In this document: positions 1 to 5,751 of the stretch, in pieces | How positions within the stretch are numbered: position 1 is the first letter of the stretch | Layout of the letters: each line of letters starts with the position of its first letter | Assembly: GCA_949840475.1 (NCBI GenBank) | Contig: CATKXA010000028.1 | Location: 1 to 10,322 of the forward strand | DNA: 10,322 nt | Source: an uncultured Thermoanaerobacterales bacterium | Lineage (GTDB): Bacteria > Bacillota > Clostridia > Christensenellales > UBA1242 | Reading direction: 5' to 3' | Program-made: the position numbers and the translations under genes | The notes under the pieces: model-generated | What the model saw: only the letters and a program-made list of their open reading frames with translations | Told to the model about the DNA's origin: nothing | Databases searched by the model: none

Positions 1-54
1 GGAACAATCCTTTTAGCTCTAGTTAGCTGTTTTATTGGCAGTTTACTCGCTTGT
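1..54 (-). other. Intergenic tail after trmN6; possible RBS of the next gene at the edge
   Basis: No coding sequence can be supported in these bases. On the minus strand a purine-rich AAAAGG stands at about 9-14, close to the window edge, and could be the ribosome binding site of the next gene. In Bacillus-like clusters that gene is often yazA or rsmI, but no residue of it is visible. No hairpin terminator for trmN6 is seen here, so transcription probably continues beyond the window. Confidence 0.2.
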
Positions 55-768
55 TTAATCTGTAGATTTATTTAAGTCAAAACTATCAGTAGATTTATTA
101 ATTTGGTCAGCATACACCACTTTAGACACCTTTAAATCAGGTTTACCGCCTTTGATACAAGTAACCAAACAAACAACGGGCACGGCATCTTTTTTAGGAT
201 AAATTATTGTTAGATTTTTTGGCTCAAGCTTGTTCTGTCTTAAACTATAAAATATATCAACTAGCCTATCCACTCTATGTACCATATAAAATTTGCCACC
301 AAACTTGAGTAGCCTAGCAGCAGTCTTTAATAGTCCGTCTAAGTTTTCGTAAAGCTCTATCGTCGCAATTTGATTAGACGTAGGATTTTCTATCGCTTCA
401 CTACTTACAAAGTAAGGCGGATTACACATAATAACATCGGCGTAGCCTGCTCCAAGCATTTTGACAGCCTGCTCATTTTTGCAATTTATTGCAGTAATAG
501 TATCAGACAACTTGTTATACTCTATTGATTTAACAAAAAGTTCATAAAGCTGTTTTTGCATTTCAAAAGCAGTTATTTTGCCTGGTCTTTGTTTTTTAGA
601 AAAAAGAATAGATACAACACCAGAACCAGCACAAAACTCTACAACCTTATCATTTGGTTTACACTTAGCGTAATTAGCTAAAAGTACCGAGTCACTTGTG
701 AAGCAGTAATTATCGCTATCTTGATAAAGCTTTAGGTTCTTAAACTGCAAATCGTCCAGCCTAAGCAT
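55..768 (-). CDS. trmN6: tRNA1(Val) (adenine-N6)-methyltransferase-like protein (TrmN6/YabB family)
   Basis: Predicted SAM-dependent N6-adenine methyltransferase. The family methylates A37 of tRNA1(Val) in E. coli (YfiC/TrmN6), and YabB is the Bacillus counterpart. The 237-aa protein has a class I methyltransferase fold: motif I VVEFCAGSG at residues 42-50, an acidic strand-2 motif (FEM, 68-70), and the amino-methyltransferase signature NPPYF at 116-120. The ATG shares one base with the ferredoxin stop (TAATG) and there is no strong Shine-Dalgarno sequence, so translation is probably coupled. It is the last visible gene of the holB-ricT operon, the same relative position as yabB in B. subtilis. 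The C-terminus carries a short duplicated NKSTD motif. Family assignment is strong; the exact tRNA substrate is inferred. Confidence 0.85.
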   Translation of the reverse strand: MLRLDDLQFKNLKLYQDSDNYCFTSDSVLLANYAKCKPNDKVVEFCAGSGVVSILFSKKQRPGKITAFEMQKQLYELFVKSIEYNKLSDTITAINCKNEQAVKMLGAGYADVIMCNPPYFVSSEAIENPTSNQIATIELYENLDGLLKTAARLLKFGGKFYMVHRVDRLVDIFYSLRQNKLEPKNLTIIYPKKDAVPVVCLVTCIKGGKPDLKVSKVVYADQINKSTDSFDLNKSTD

Positions 769-938
769 TAGTTTTCTGTTGGTGCTTCAACAGGACAAAC
801 AGAAGCACAACCACCACATGAAACGCATTTTGCTGGGTCAATCACAACCTTGCCATTTTTGATTGAAATTGCTTCAACTGGGCAAACTGGAATACAGCCA
901 CCACATTTAATACATTTATCAGTAATTTTATATGCCAT
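768..938 (-). CDS. 2[4Fe-4S] ferredoxin, 56 aa
   Basis: A small clostridial-type ferredoxin, expected to be a soluble cytoplasmic electron carrier. Translation gives 56 residues with two complete cluster-binding motifs, CxxCxxCxxxCP at Cys9, 12, 15, 19 and at Cys38, 41, 44, 48. The two halves have the internal pseudo-twofold repeat typical of the family, and both contain CGGC and CPVEA. The ATG at 938 is preceded by AGGAG at about 8 nt. The gene starts 11 bases after the ricT stop and its own stop overlaps the trmN6 start by one base, so it is an internal operon gene. In B. subtilis this position is held by yabA, which controls DnaA, and YabA is not a ferredoxin. The partner protein is unknown; RicT, which belongs to an Fe-S complex in Bacillus, is an inferred candidate. 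Confidence 0.93.
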   Translation of the reverse strand: MAYKITDKCIKCGGCIPVCPVEAISIKNGKVVIDPAKCVSCGGCASVCPVEAPTEN

Positions 939-949
939 TATTTAATCTC

Positions 950-1915
950 CTATCTCTTATCTATATGTTTATTTTTGTTTTTATGTTTCTTAAAGTTATT
1001 TTTGTTAGGCTTAAAAGCTTGCTTGTTTTCAGTATTTTCTTGCTTTGGTTCAGCATTTTCCTGCTTATTTTTTTGTTTTTCTGGCTCTGCTTTTGATTGC
1101 TTATCCTGCTTTTGAAATTCAAGCTCTTCGAGCGAAAAATCATAGACAGTAAAGGTATCATCATTGTTTTTAATTTTTACTGAAACACGTTGCCTTAAAA
1201 TGTCATTATACACAACGTAGCCCGTGCCTTTTGGCGACGAAATTTGAGAGCCTACTTTAGGCATGAGCTTTATTATTTCTTCGTATTGTTTGTTCTCGTA
1301 TGCTAAGCAACACATAAGTCTTCCACAAAGCCCACTAATCTTAGTCGGCGATAACGATAAGCCTTGAGTCTTTGCCATTTTAACAGTAACATGCTCAAAG
1401 TCTTTTAAAAACCTATTGCAGCAACAAACCTCGCCACAAGGTCCAAGCCCACCCTTGATTTTAACCTCATCTCTTTGACCAATCTGATGAAGTTCAATCC
1501 TAACCTTTAAAGTATTGGCAAGCTCTTTTAATAAATCTCTAAAGTCTACTCTATCATCTGCTGAAAATTCAATTATAAACTTACTTGCATCAAAACAATA
1601 CTCAGCTGAAACAATTTTCATGTTAAGACCAAGTTTTCTGACCTTGTTTCTAACATGCTTTAGGTCCTCAGCAGCCTTGGCTTTTAACTGCTCGTGTTTT
1701 TTTACATCAGCCTCTGTTGCTTTTCTTATGACGCTTTTTATTTCTTCGTCATAACTTACATCTACTTCTCGTTCACAAAAAGCCACTTGCCCAAAAGCAG
1801 GGCCAAACTTAGTATCTACGATAACATTATCAAGCACATCAAGCTTTAAATTGTTTGAGTCAAAGAAATAAACTTTACCTGATGGAACAAAACGAACGCC
1901 CACTAATTTTTGCAT
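950..1915 (-). CDS. ricT: RicT (YaaT), PSP1-domain subunit of the Ric/Y-complex
   Basis: RicT forms the RicA-RicF-RicT (Y) complex, which in B. subtilis carries [4Fe-4S] clusters and stimulates RNase Y-dependent mRNA processing, affecting competence, biofilm and sporulation. The 321-aa protein has the PSP1 core, with Cys-rich segments at Cys160, 164, 165, 166 and Cys197, 202, 203, and the near-invariant block TKISGLCGRLMCCLAYE (191-207). An N-terminal beta domain (1-50) precedes a charged helical stretch (55-95). After residue 268 the C-terminus is a low-complexity K/Q/N/E-rich tail of about 50 residues ending in a basic cluster. The ATG has GGAGG upstream inside holB, and the two genes overlap by 13 bases, so translation is coupled. 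The holB-ricT order is conserved in Firmicutes. Confidence 0.95.
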   Translation of the reverse strand: MQKLVGVRFVPSGKVYFFDSNNLKLDVLDNVIVDTKFGPAFGQVAFCEREVDVSYDEEIKSVIRKATEADVKKHEQLKAKAAEDLKHVRNKVRKLGLNMKIVSAEYCFDASKFIIEFSADDRVDFRDLLKELANTLKVRIELHQIGQRDEVKIKGGLGPCGEVCCCNRFLKDFEHVTVKMAKTQGLSLSPTKISGLCGRLMCCLAYENKQYEEIIKLMPKVGSQISSPKGTGYVVYNDILRQRVSVKIKNNDDTFTVYDFSLEELEFQKQDKQSKAEPEKQKNKQENAEPKQENTENKQAFKPNKNNFKKHKNKNKHIDKR

Positions 1916-2871
1916 CTTACTTTAACCTCCACAACTTTTAGTAGCAACTCATCAATTGCCATACTAATGTTGGTATTATAAACCAAATCTTGCTTAAGTT
2001 GCAAACAATATTCTATAATTTTTGTTAGCGCAGTAAGCGAAAAGCCTTGACTGATAAGCTTTATTTCATCCTTTTTGTGCTTATTGCTAATAAGCTGTTC
2101 ATTGCCTGTTTTACACAAATATAAATCACGTACAATCAACATAAATAATTCGGCAAACTCTTCTTTATTTACAGTTTTAGCGGAAAAAATACTACTAAAA
2201 GGTAAAACATCTCTGCTACTATTCATGTTGTATAGACACTTAAAAATATTACTATACATGTCTAAAAACTGCTTGTCTGAAGCCATTTTATAAGCTTTTG
2301 AATATTGACCATCGCCGCAAGCAACACAGATATCTCTTTGTGTTTTTTCTATGCCCTCCGCCGCCAACATTTTATCAAGCATGTTGTCGGTTATTTTGTC
2401 TAGTTCCACTACTTTACTTCGAGATAGAACAGTTGATAGCAACTTTCTAGTAGCCGTTGTCGCGAGTATAAAATATGCTGATGCAGGAGGCTCTTCCAAT
2501 GTTTTTAATAACTTATTTTGCACCTCGTCGCTTGTGTCTTGCATGTTGGCTAAAAAGTATACTTTACTATTCCCCTCATACGGCATAACATAGACATCAC
2601 TTGCAATTTTTGAAACGTCTTCTGTCATGATTTTATGATTTACTCCAAGCATAATAACGTCAGAGTGTATTTCTTTTTGTATTTTAAAGCTTGTTTTAGA
2701 ATTATTTGTGGCATCTAATATTATTTCACTAACTTTTTTAGCAAACTCTTTGCTATATAGCTCATCTTCGCACACCAAAAGATAGGTATGGCTGAGTCTA
2801 CTCACACCTTTATCATTAAGAATAGTTTTATATGCAAAAGAAGCTTCTATTGCTTCATTAAAATCTACCAT
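1903..2871 (-). CDS. holB: DNA polymerase III delta' subunit (clamp loader)
   Basis: Delta' is the stator of the clamp loader that places the beta sliding clamp on DNA. The 322-aa protein has the family hallmarks in order: SHTYLL (27-32), HSDV (69-72, usually HPDV), the block LLKTLEEPP (121-129), and an SRS triplet (150-152, SRC-like motif) followed by a helical C-terminal collar domain. The segment after SHTYLL has no Walker A lysine, and the four zinc-binding cysteines seen in many delta' proteins are absent. Delta' does not hydrolyse ATP in most bacteria, so this is compatible with function. The ATG at 2871 has AAGG seven bases upstream. It begins just after the greA terminator and starts the operon with ricT. 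Confidence 0.9.
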   Translation of the reverse strand: MVDFNEAIEASFAYKTILNDKGVSRLSHTYLLVCEDELYSKEFAKKVSEIILDATNNSKTSFKIQKEIHSDVIMLGVNHKIMTEDVSKIASDVYVMPYEGNSKVYFLANMQDTSDEVQNKLLKTLEEPPASAYFILATTATRKLLSTVLSRSKVVELDKITDNMLDKMLAAEGIEKTQRDICVACGDGQYSKAYKMASDKQFLDMYSNIFKCLYNMNSSRDVLPFSSIFSAKTVNKEEFAELFMLIVRDLYLCKTGNEQLISNKHKKDEIKLISQGFSLTALTKIIEYCLQLKQDLVYNTNISMAIDELLLKVVEVKVRCKN

Positions 2872-2877
2872 AAGTTA

Positions 2878-2906
2878 ACCTTATCAAATGCTGAGTAATT
2901 TGTCAA
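2878..2906 (-). promoter_or_regulatory. Possible holB-operon promoter (weak)
   Basis: A perfect -35 hexamer TTGACA lies at 2906-2901 on the minus strand, between the greA terminator and the holB start. The position 17 bases on (2883-2878) reads TAAGGT, a poor -10 box that also holds the AAGG ribosome binding site. The operon needs a promoter if the greA terminator is efficient, but the -10 is not convincing. Read-through from greA is the alternative. Confidence 0.28.
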
Positions 2907-2916
2907 TTTAATCAAA

Positions 2917-2943
2917 TAAAAAAAGAAAGGCAGTTTGCCTTTC
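2917..2943 (-). terminator. Rho-independent terminator of greA
   Basis: On the minus strand a perfect 7-bp stem GAAAGGC/GCCTTTC (2943-2937 with 2931-2925) and a 5-nt loop are followed at once by seven T residues. The hairpin begins a few bases after the greA stop codon and separates greA from holB. Confidence 0.85.
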
Positions 2944-2946
2944 AAA

Positions 2947-3414
2947 TTATAAAATGCTTTTAATCTTTACTTTGTAAGAGCCGTTTGGAGTTTTAATTTC
3001 AACTTCCTCGCCTTTTTTCTTGCCAAGAAGTGCTTTGCCGATTGGCGACTCGTTAGAAACGTAACCTCTGTCTGGGTCACTTTCAATAGTTCCAACAATT
3101 TTGTAAACTTCCTCTTCGCCCATTTCAAGGTCAAGAACTTTTACAGTTGAACCAACGCGTATGAAATCTTTGTTGATTTTTTCATCATCAACAATTACTG
3201 CTTGACGCAAAGTTTCTTCAATCATGTTGATTTCTGATTCAACTCTACCTTGCTCAGCTCTTGCTGCATCATACTCAGAATTTTCACTTAGATCGCCGTA
3301 CTCTCTTGCTGTTTTTAACTTTTCAAGAACTTCAGGACGTCTAACTGTTTTTAGATATTCAAGTCTTTCTTCTTTTTCTTTTTTTCCGTCTTTAGTTATA
3401 AAAATTTGTGCCAC
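2947..3414 (-). CDS. greA: Transcription elongation factor GreA
   Basis: GreA enters the RNA polymerase secondary channel and stimulates cleavage of backtracked RNA, rescuing stalled complexes. The 155-aa protein (E. coli GreA is 158 aa) has the N-terminal coiled coil with the signature AREYGDLSENSEYDAAR at 36-52. The acidic tip residues Asp41 and Glu44 lie at the same positions as in E. coli GreA. The C-terminal FKBP-like domain carries the usual SPIGKALLGKKKGEEV block. The start is a GTG at 3414, supported by a perfect AGGAGG seven bases upstream; no ATG fits. It has a perfect-hexamer promoter upstream and a terminator just downstream, so it is probably monocistronic. Confidence 0.97.
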   Translation of the reverse strand: MAQIFITKDGKKEKEERLEYLKTVRRPEVLEKLKTAREYGDLSENSEYDAARAEQGRVESEINMIEETLRQAVIVDDEKINKDFIRVGSTVKVLDLEMGEEEVYKIVGTIESDPDRGYVSNESPIGKALLGKKKGEEVEIKTPNGSYKVKIKSIL

Positions 3415-3460
3415 AATGATTCCTCCTATATAAAAGCAAATTCTACGACTTATGCTAAAT

Positions 3461-3491
3461 ATTATATTAAAAATTTTTATAAATTATGCAA
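3461..3491 (-). promoter_or_regulatory. Possible second (proximal) greA promoter
   Basis: A consensus -10 box TATAAT is at 3466-3461 on the minus strand, with TTGCAT at 3491-3486 as the best -35, 19 bases away (longer than ideal). It would start RNA about 40 bases before the greA GTG. The longer spacing makes it less certain than the distal promoter. Confidence 0.35.
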
Positions 3492-3519
3492 AACCAACAA
3501 TTAACTTTTATTAAGGCGT

Positions 3520-3548
3520 ATTATAAATACCAATTTTTAATATGTCAA
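3520..3548 (-). promoter_or_regulatory. Perfect-consensus sigma-A promoter for greA
   Basis: On the minus strand TTGACA (3548-3543) and TATAAT (3525-3520) are separated by exactly 17 bases, so both hexamers and the spacing match the housekeeping consensus. Predicted start is near 3513, giving a leader of about 100 nt before the greA GTG. It lies back to back with the plus-strand promoter at 3577-3605. Confidence 0.75.
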
Positions 3549-3576
3549 TCATTTGAATAAAATATAAAAATTTTAG

Positions 3577-3605
3577 TTGATTGTTTATAAATGTTTTGCT
3601 ACACT
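3577..3605 (+). promoter_or_regulatory. Promoter of the 87-aa conserved gene; predicts a leaderless mRNA
   Basis: TTGATT (3577-3582), a 17-base spacer, and TACACT (3600-3605) preceded by TGC, an extended -10 (TGn). RNA would start about 7 bases after the -10, that is at or next to the A of the ATG at 3612. Confidence 0.55.
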
Positions 3606-3611
3606 ATAGCC

Positions 3612-3875
3612 ATGATTAGGTTGTGGGCAAAAACAATAATAAATAACAAAATAGTAAAAAGTTTCGTTTATGAAAGTATAGATAACTTTAATAAAGAAAC
3701 TTTTTATTTGCATTTGCAAGAAATTTGCCACAAAATGGATATTCCAAGCCCAGTGCTACTTGATTACCATATAAATAACTTTATAAACTTCAACAACTGC
3801 TCTTTCCTTCCCCGCGACTTTGTTGAAAGCATAAACTTTGACAAACTCGTAGTTGAAGACGCAGCATTAAAATAA
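3612..3875 (+). CDS. Small conserved clostridial protein of unknown function, 87 aa
   Basis: The pattern of this protein (MIRLWAK at the start, an EIC..MDIP.PV segment at 38-48, and DFVESINFDKL at 69-79) recalls a family of small hypothetical proteins in Clostridia; the function is not known. No signal peptide or membrane helix is seen. An ATG at 3591 extends the frame by seven residues, but the extension does not look conserved and would lie inside the predicted promoter, so ATG 3612 is preferred. Neither start has a Shine-Dalgarno sequence. It is the only plus-strand gene in the native part of the window, divergent from greA and convergent with the Rho-like gene, whose stop lies 10 bases away. 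Coding status is well supported; family recognition is from memory. Confidence 0.75.
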   Translation: MIRLWAKTIINNKIVKSFVYESIDNFNKETFYLHLQEICHKMDIPSPVLLDYHINNFINFNNCSFLPRDFVESINFDKLVVEDAALK

Positions 3876-3885
3876 AAATAAAAAA

Positions 3886-5049
3886 TTAACCAATACAAAC
3901 ATTGTCAAACATATCAGACAATGTTTTTATTTGCTCGTTTGGCATATGTGAAGCCATGCACACGACAGTTATTCCCTTATGAGCAGACTTTGGAAGCTTT
4001 GCGAGCTTGGCAATAAAGTTGCCATAGATAGATTTCGGATATGTTTCTATAACAGATATTAGCCAGTTCAAATTATCAATAATTAGCAATGTTTTACCAT
4101 TGACCATATCAAAGAATTTTGCTCTGTCTAACGCTGTTTCTGCCATTGCAACAGTTTCATACTCGTCGCCAATAGTTGTTGCATAAAAATCAGCCCTCTT
4201 AATAGAGTTTTGAACTTCTTTTAAGCTGCTGTTTCTATCGAAACAAACATTAACAATATTAAAATCACTGAGTTCAAACAATCTAACTATGTCTTCAAGT
4301 AGGCTAGTTCTCTCAGTTGAGCTAGAAGCATATATAATATTTGATGTACCACTTTCTATTTCTAAAGCTGGTGCTACTTTTATAACTTCCACATTATCAA
4401 GACTACTTGCCTTTTTAGCTGCGTTGTCTATTCTTGAGCACAACTGACCATTTACTTTAAAGATTTGGCTAACTTTTATGCCTTTGTCATCACATAAATA
4501 ATCAATAACATCATTATCTCTTAAAGCGTAATCTAAAATTAATTCATCAGGTAAAATATGTTGAGAGTCAGCTGACACAAACCTGTATTTTCTAACAACT
4601 GCCCTATCTTCTTCAATGCAAACTACACCCTGTTTTAATGTTAAAACTTCATCTGAGTTTAGCTTATCATTAACATATTCAGCTTTAGGACTTGCTACTT
4701 TGCTAGATAACAGGTCAGAAAACGCAAAGCTTGTTGGCATTTTTTTGCCACTATCTGTAATAAAAGTAGTTGCGTTAACTGGGGCTTCTATTTTATCTAT
4801 TAAATCAATAAATAACTTACAAGGCTTAGCTCCCGACCTTGATGGACGACCTCTGCCCTTGCCTATTTTTCTTACTGGCTCGCTGCCATAGATTATAGAT
4901 AATATACTATCAACAAGCACTTCCTTTTTTAAAGTTGTTGGCGATTGTACACCAATATCTCTTCCGAGCTCTCTTAACTCATATATGCCAAGCGATAATA
5001 ATTCATCTTTAGTATATATGTTATTGTTCTTATCAAATTTATCTGGCAT
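3886..5049 (-). CDS. Degenerate Rho-like protein (Rho_N + AT-hook + OB-fold + inactive ATPase domain)
   Basis: The 387-aa protein follows transcription terminator Rho through most of its length. Residues 11-52 resemble the Rho N-terminal helical domain. Residues 61-73 are a basic GRGRP AT-hook-like linker. Residues 135-202 align with the Rho OB-fold (QGVVCI...ILPDELI...VNG). Residues 220-387 align with the RecA-like motor, including an AMAETALDRAK block (301-311) and the Walker B strand LLIIDNL (321-327, Asp325). Walker A is lost: the Rho APPKAGKT reads ASSSTERT (241-248). The catalytic Glu of DERPEEV is replaced by Arg272, and the Q/R loops and arginine-finger segment are missing because the protein ends early. 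ATP-driven termination is therefore unlikely; an RNA- or DNA-binding role is inferred. The ATG has AAAGGAG upstream. No frameshift is seen, so it looks selected rather than decayed. Confidence 0.8.
   Translation of the reverse strand: MPDKFDKNNNIYTKDELLSLGIYELRELGRDIGVQSPTTLKKEVLVDSILSIIYGSEPVRKIGKGRGRPSRSGAKPCKLFIDLIDKIEAPVNATTFITDSGKKMPTSFAFSDLLSSKVASPKAEYVNDKLNSDEVLTLKQGVVCIEEDRAVVRKYRFVSADSQHILPDELILDYALRDNDVIDYLCDDKGIKVSQIFKVNGQLCSRIDNAAKKASSLDNVEVIKVAPALEIESGTSNIIYASSSTERTSLLEDIVRLFELSDFNIVNVCFDRNSSLKEVQNSIKRADFYATTIGDEYETVAMAETALDRAKFFDMVNGKTLLIIDNLNWLISVIETYPKSIYGNFIAKLAKLPKSAHKGITVVCMASHMPNEQIKTLSDMFDNVCIG
3897..3928 (+). terminator. Plus-strand terminator inside the 3' end of the Rho-like gene
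   Basis: A perfect 10-bp inverted repeat (3897-3906 and 3917-3926) with a 10-nt loop overlaps and runs into TTTTTATTT on the plus strand. It follows the 87-aa gene (stop at 3875) and serves its transcript. On the minus strand the same bases encode residues near DMFDNV of the Rho-like protein and are not followed directly by a T-run, though a T-rich stretch lies beyond the stop. Confidence 0.75.
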
Positions 5050-5076
5050 ATATGTGCTCCTTTAAATTTTTAAGAA

Positions 5077-5105
5077 ATTATAACATATTTGTAAAATTTT
5101 GTAAA
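5077..5105 (-). promoter_or_regulatory. Strong sigma-A promoter of the Rho-like gene
   Basis: On the minus strand TTTACA (5105-5100), a 17-base spacer, and TATAAT (5082-5077) preceded by TGT, an extended -10. Predicted start is near 5070, giving a leader of about 21 nt containing AAAGGAG. The -35 sits 10 bases after the spoIIR stop, so the Rho-like gene can be expressed in vegetative cells independently of spoIIR. Confidence 0.75.
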
Positions 5106-5114
5106 CAATTTTAA

Positions 5115-5654
5115 TTATCTGAAGAATTTTTGGATAATTTCTACTAACTTGGACTTGTACGAGATATTATTTGTATCACTTCCCTCTGATCCAATAAAGC
5201 AAAGCGGAGGATAAACAACGCACCACCAATTATCGCCACTGCCACTGCCAAGCTCAACGATTAGGGCGTCATAAAACCCATTTTCTAAGGTATACTCTCC
5301 ATAGCTTCTTGTTGGGAAATATTCCTCGTTTAAATAAGCATGACTCACATAATTAAAACCATTGGCTTTTAAAACTGTATTCGCCTCCTGCTCTATAGAT
5401 GAAAGGTTCGCGTTTAAAATATCATACGCCTCACTAAAAGTGCTTCCTGCCGCAATTTTAGGCGTCAAATAATCAACTATTGCTTCCTTAACTTTATATT
5501 TTACAGATTGGTCAATTTGTTCATTGCTGTTTGCTCTAATGTGCACCCTTAAATAACTATGTTCATCATTTTCTTTGTTAAAATTTGCACCCAAAACAAT
5601 GGCAAATGTAACTACTAAAACCAAACTAAATAAACTTATTATAATCTTTTTCAT
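5115..5654 (-). CDS. spoIIR: Stage II sporulation protein R
   Basis: SpoIIR is made in the forespore and exported to the intermembrane space, where it triggers SpoIIGA-dependent processing of pro-sigma-E in the mother cell. The 179-aa protein starts with MKK and a hydrophobic signal or anchor helix (about 4-23). The family motifs follow: LRVHIRANSN (35-44), FPTRSYGEYTL (113-123) and GSGDNWWCVVYPPLCF (138-153). The ATG has AGGTG upstream. It is insulated from the upstream SPOCS/LysM gene by a terminator at 5702-5741 and so needs its own promoter in the 47 bases before the ATG. A GCATA at about 5698-5694 resembles a sigma-F -35, but no matching -10 was found. The presence of spoIIR is good evidence that the host makes endospores. 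Confidence 0.95.
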   Translation of the reverse strand: MKKIIISLFSLVLVVTFAIVLGANFNKENDEHSYLRVHIRANSNEQIDQSVKYKVKEAIVDYLTPKIAAGSTFSEAYDILNANLSSIEQEANTVLKANGFNYVSHAYLNEEYFPTRSYGEYTLENGFYDALIVELGSGSGDNWWCVVYPPLCFIGSEGSDTNNISYKSKLVEIIQKFFR

Positions 5655-5701
5655 AACTCACCTCACAACTTAATAGTTGACGGATTTTTATATGCGTACG
5701 C

Positions 5702-5741
5702 AAAAAAAAAGAACAAAATGTAGTCCATTTTGTCCTTTTTT
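5702..5741 (-). terminator. Rho-independent terminator after the SPOCS/LysM gene
   Basis: On the minus strand a 10-bp stem (5735-5726 with 5720-5711, one G-U pair) and a 5-nt loop are followed by nine T residues. A-rich and T-rich flanks make it nearly symmetrical, so it could also stop plus-strand transcription. It starts about 10 bases after the TAG stop. Confidence 0.85.
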
Positions 5742-5751
5742 GAGTGCTAAG

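Noticed and set aside
961..1164. Minus-strand frame in the ricT tail
   Set aside because: It is an alternative frame of the low-complexity K/Q/N-rich tail; base composition explains it.
1515..1754. Plus-strand frame within ricT, and similar plus-strand frames in holB and greA
   Set aside because: They overlap strongly supported conserved genes on the other strand and lack ribosome binding sites.
3546..3583. CAATCA/TGATTG inverted repeat between the divergent greA and 87-aa gene promoters
   Set aside because: Only 6 bp with a 26-base gap in very AT-rich DNA; chance is likely.
3591..3611. ATG at 3591 as start of the 87-aa gene
   Set aside because: It would lie upstream of the predicted start of transcription, has no ribosome binding site, and adds residues that do not fit the family start MIRLWAK.
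5666..5702. Sigma-F promoter for spoIIR
   Set aside because: A GCATA resembles the -35, but no GG-containing -10 stands at the needed distance, so it is not annotated as a promoter.
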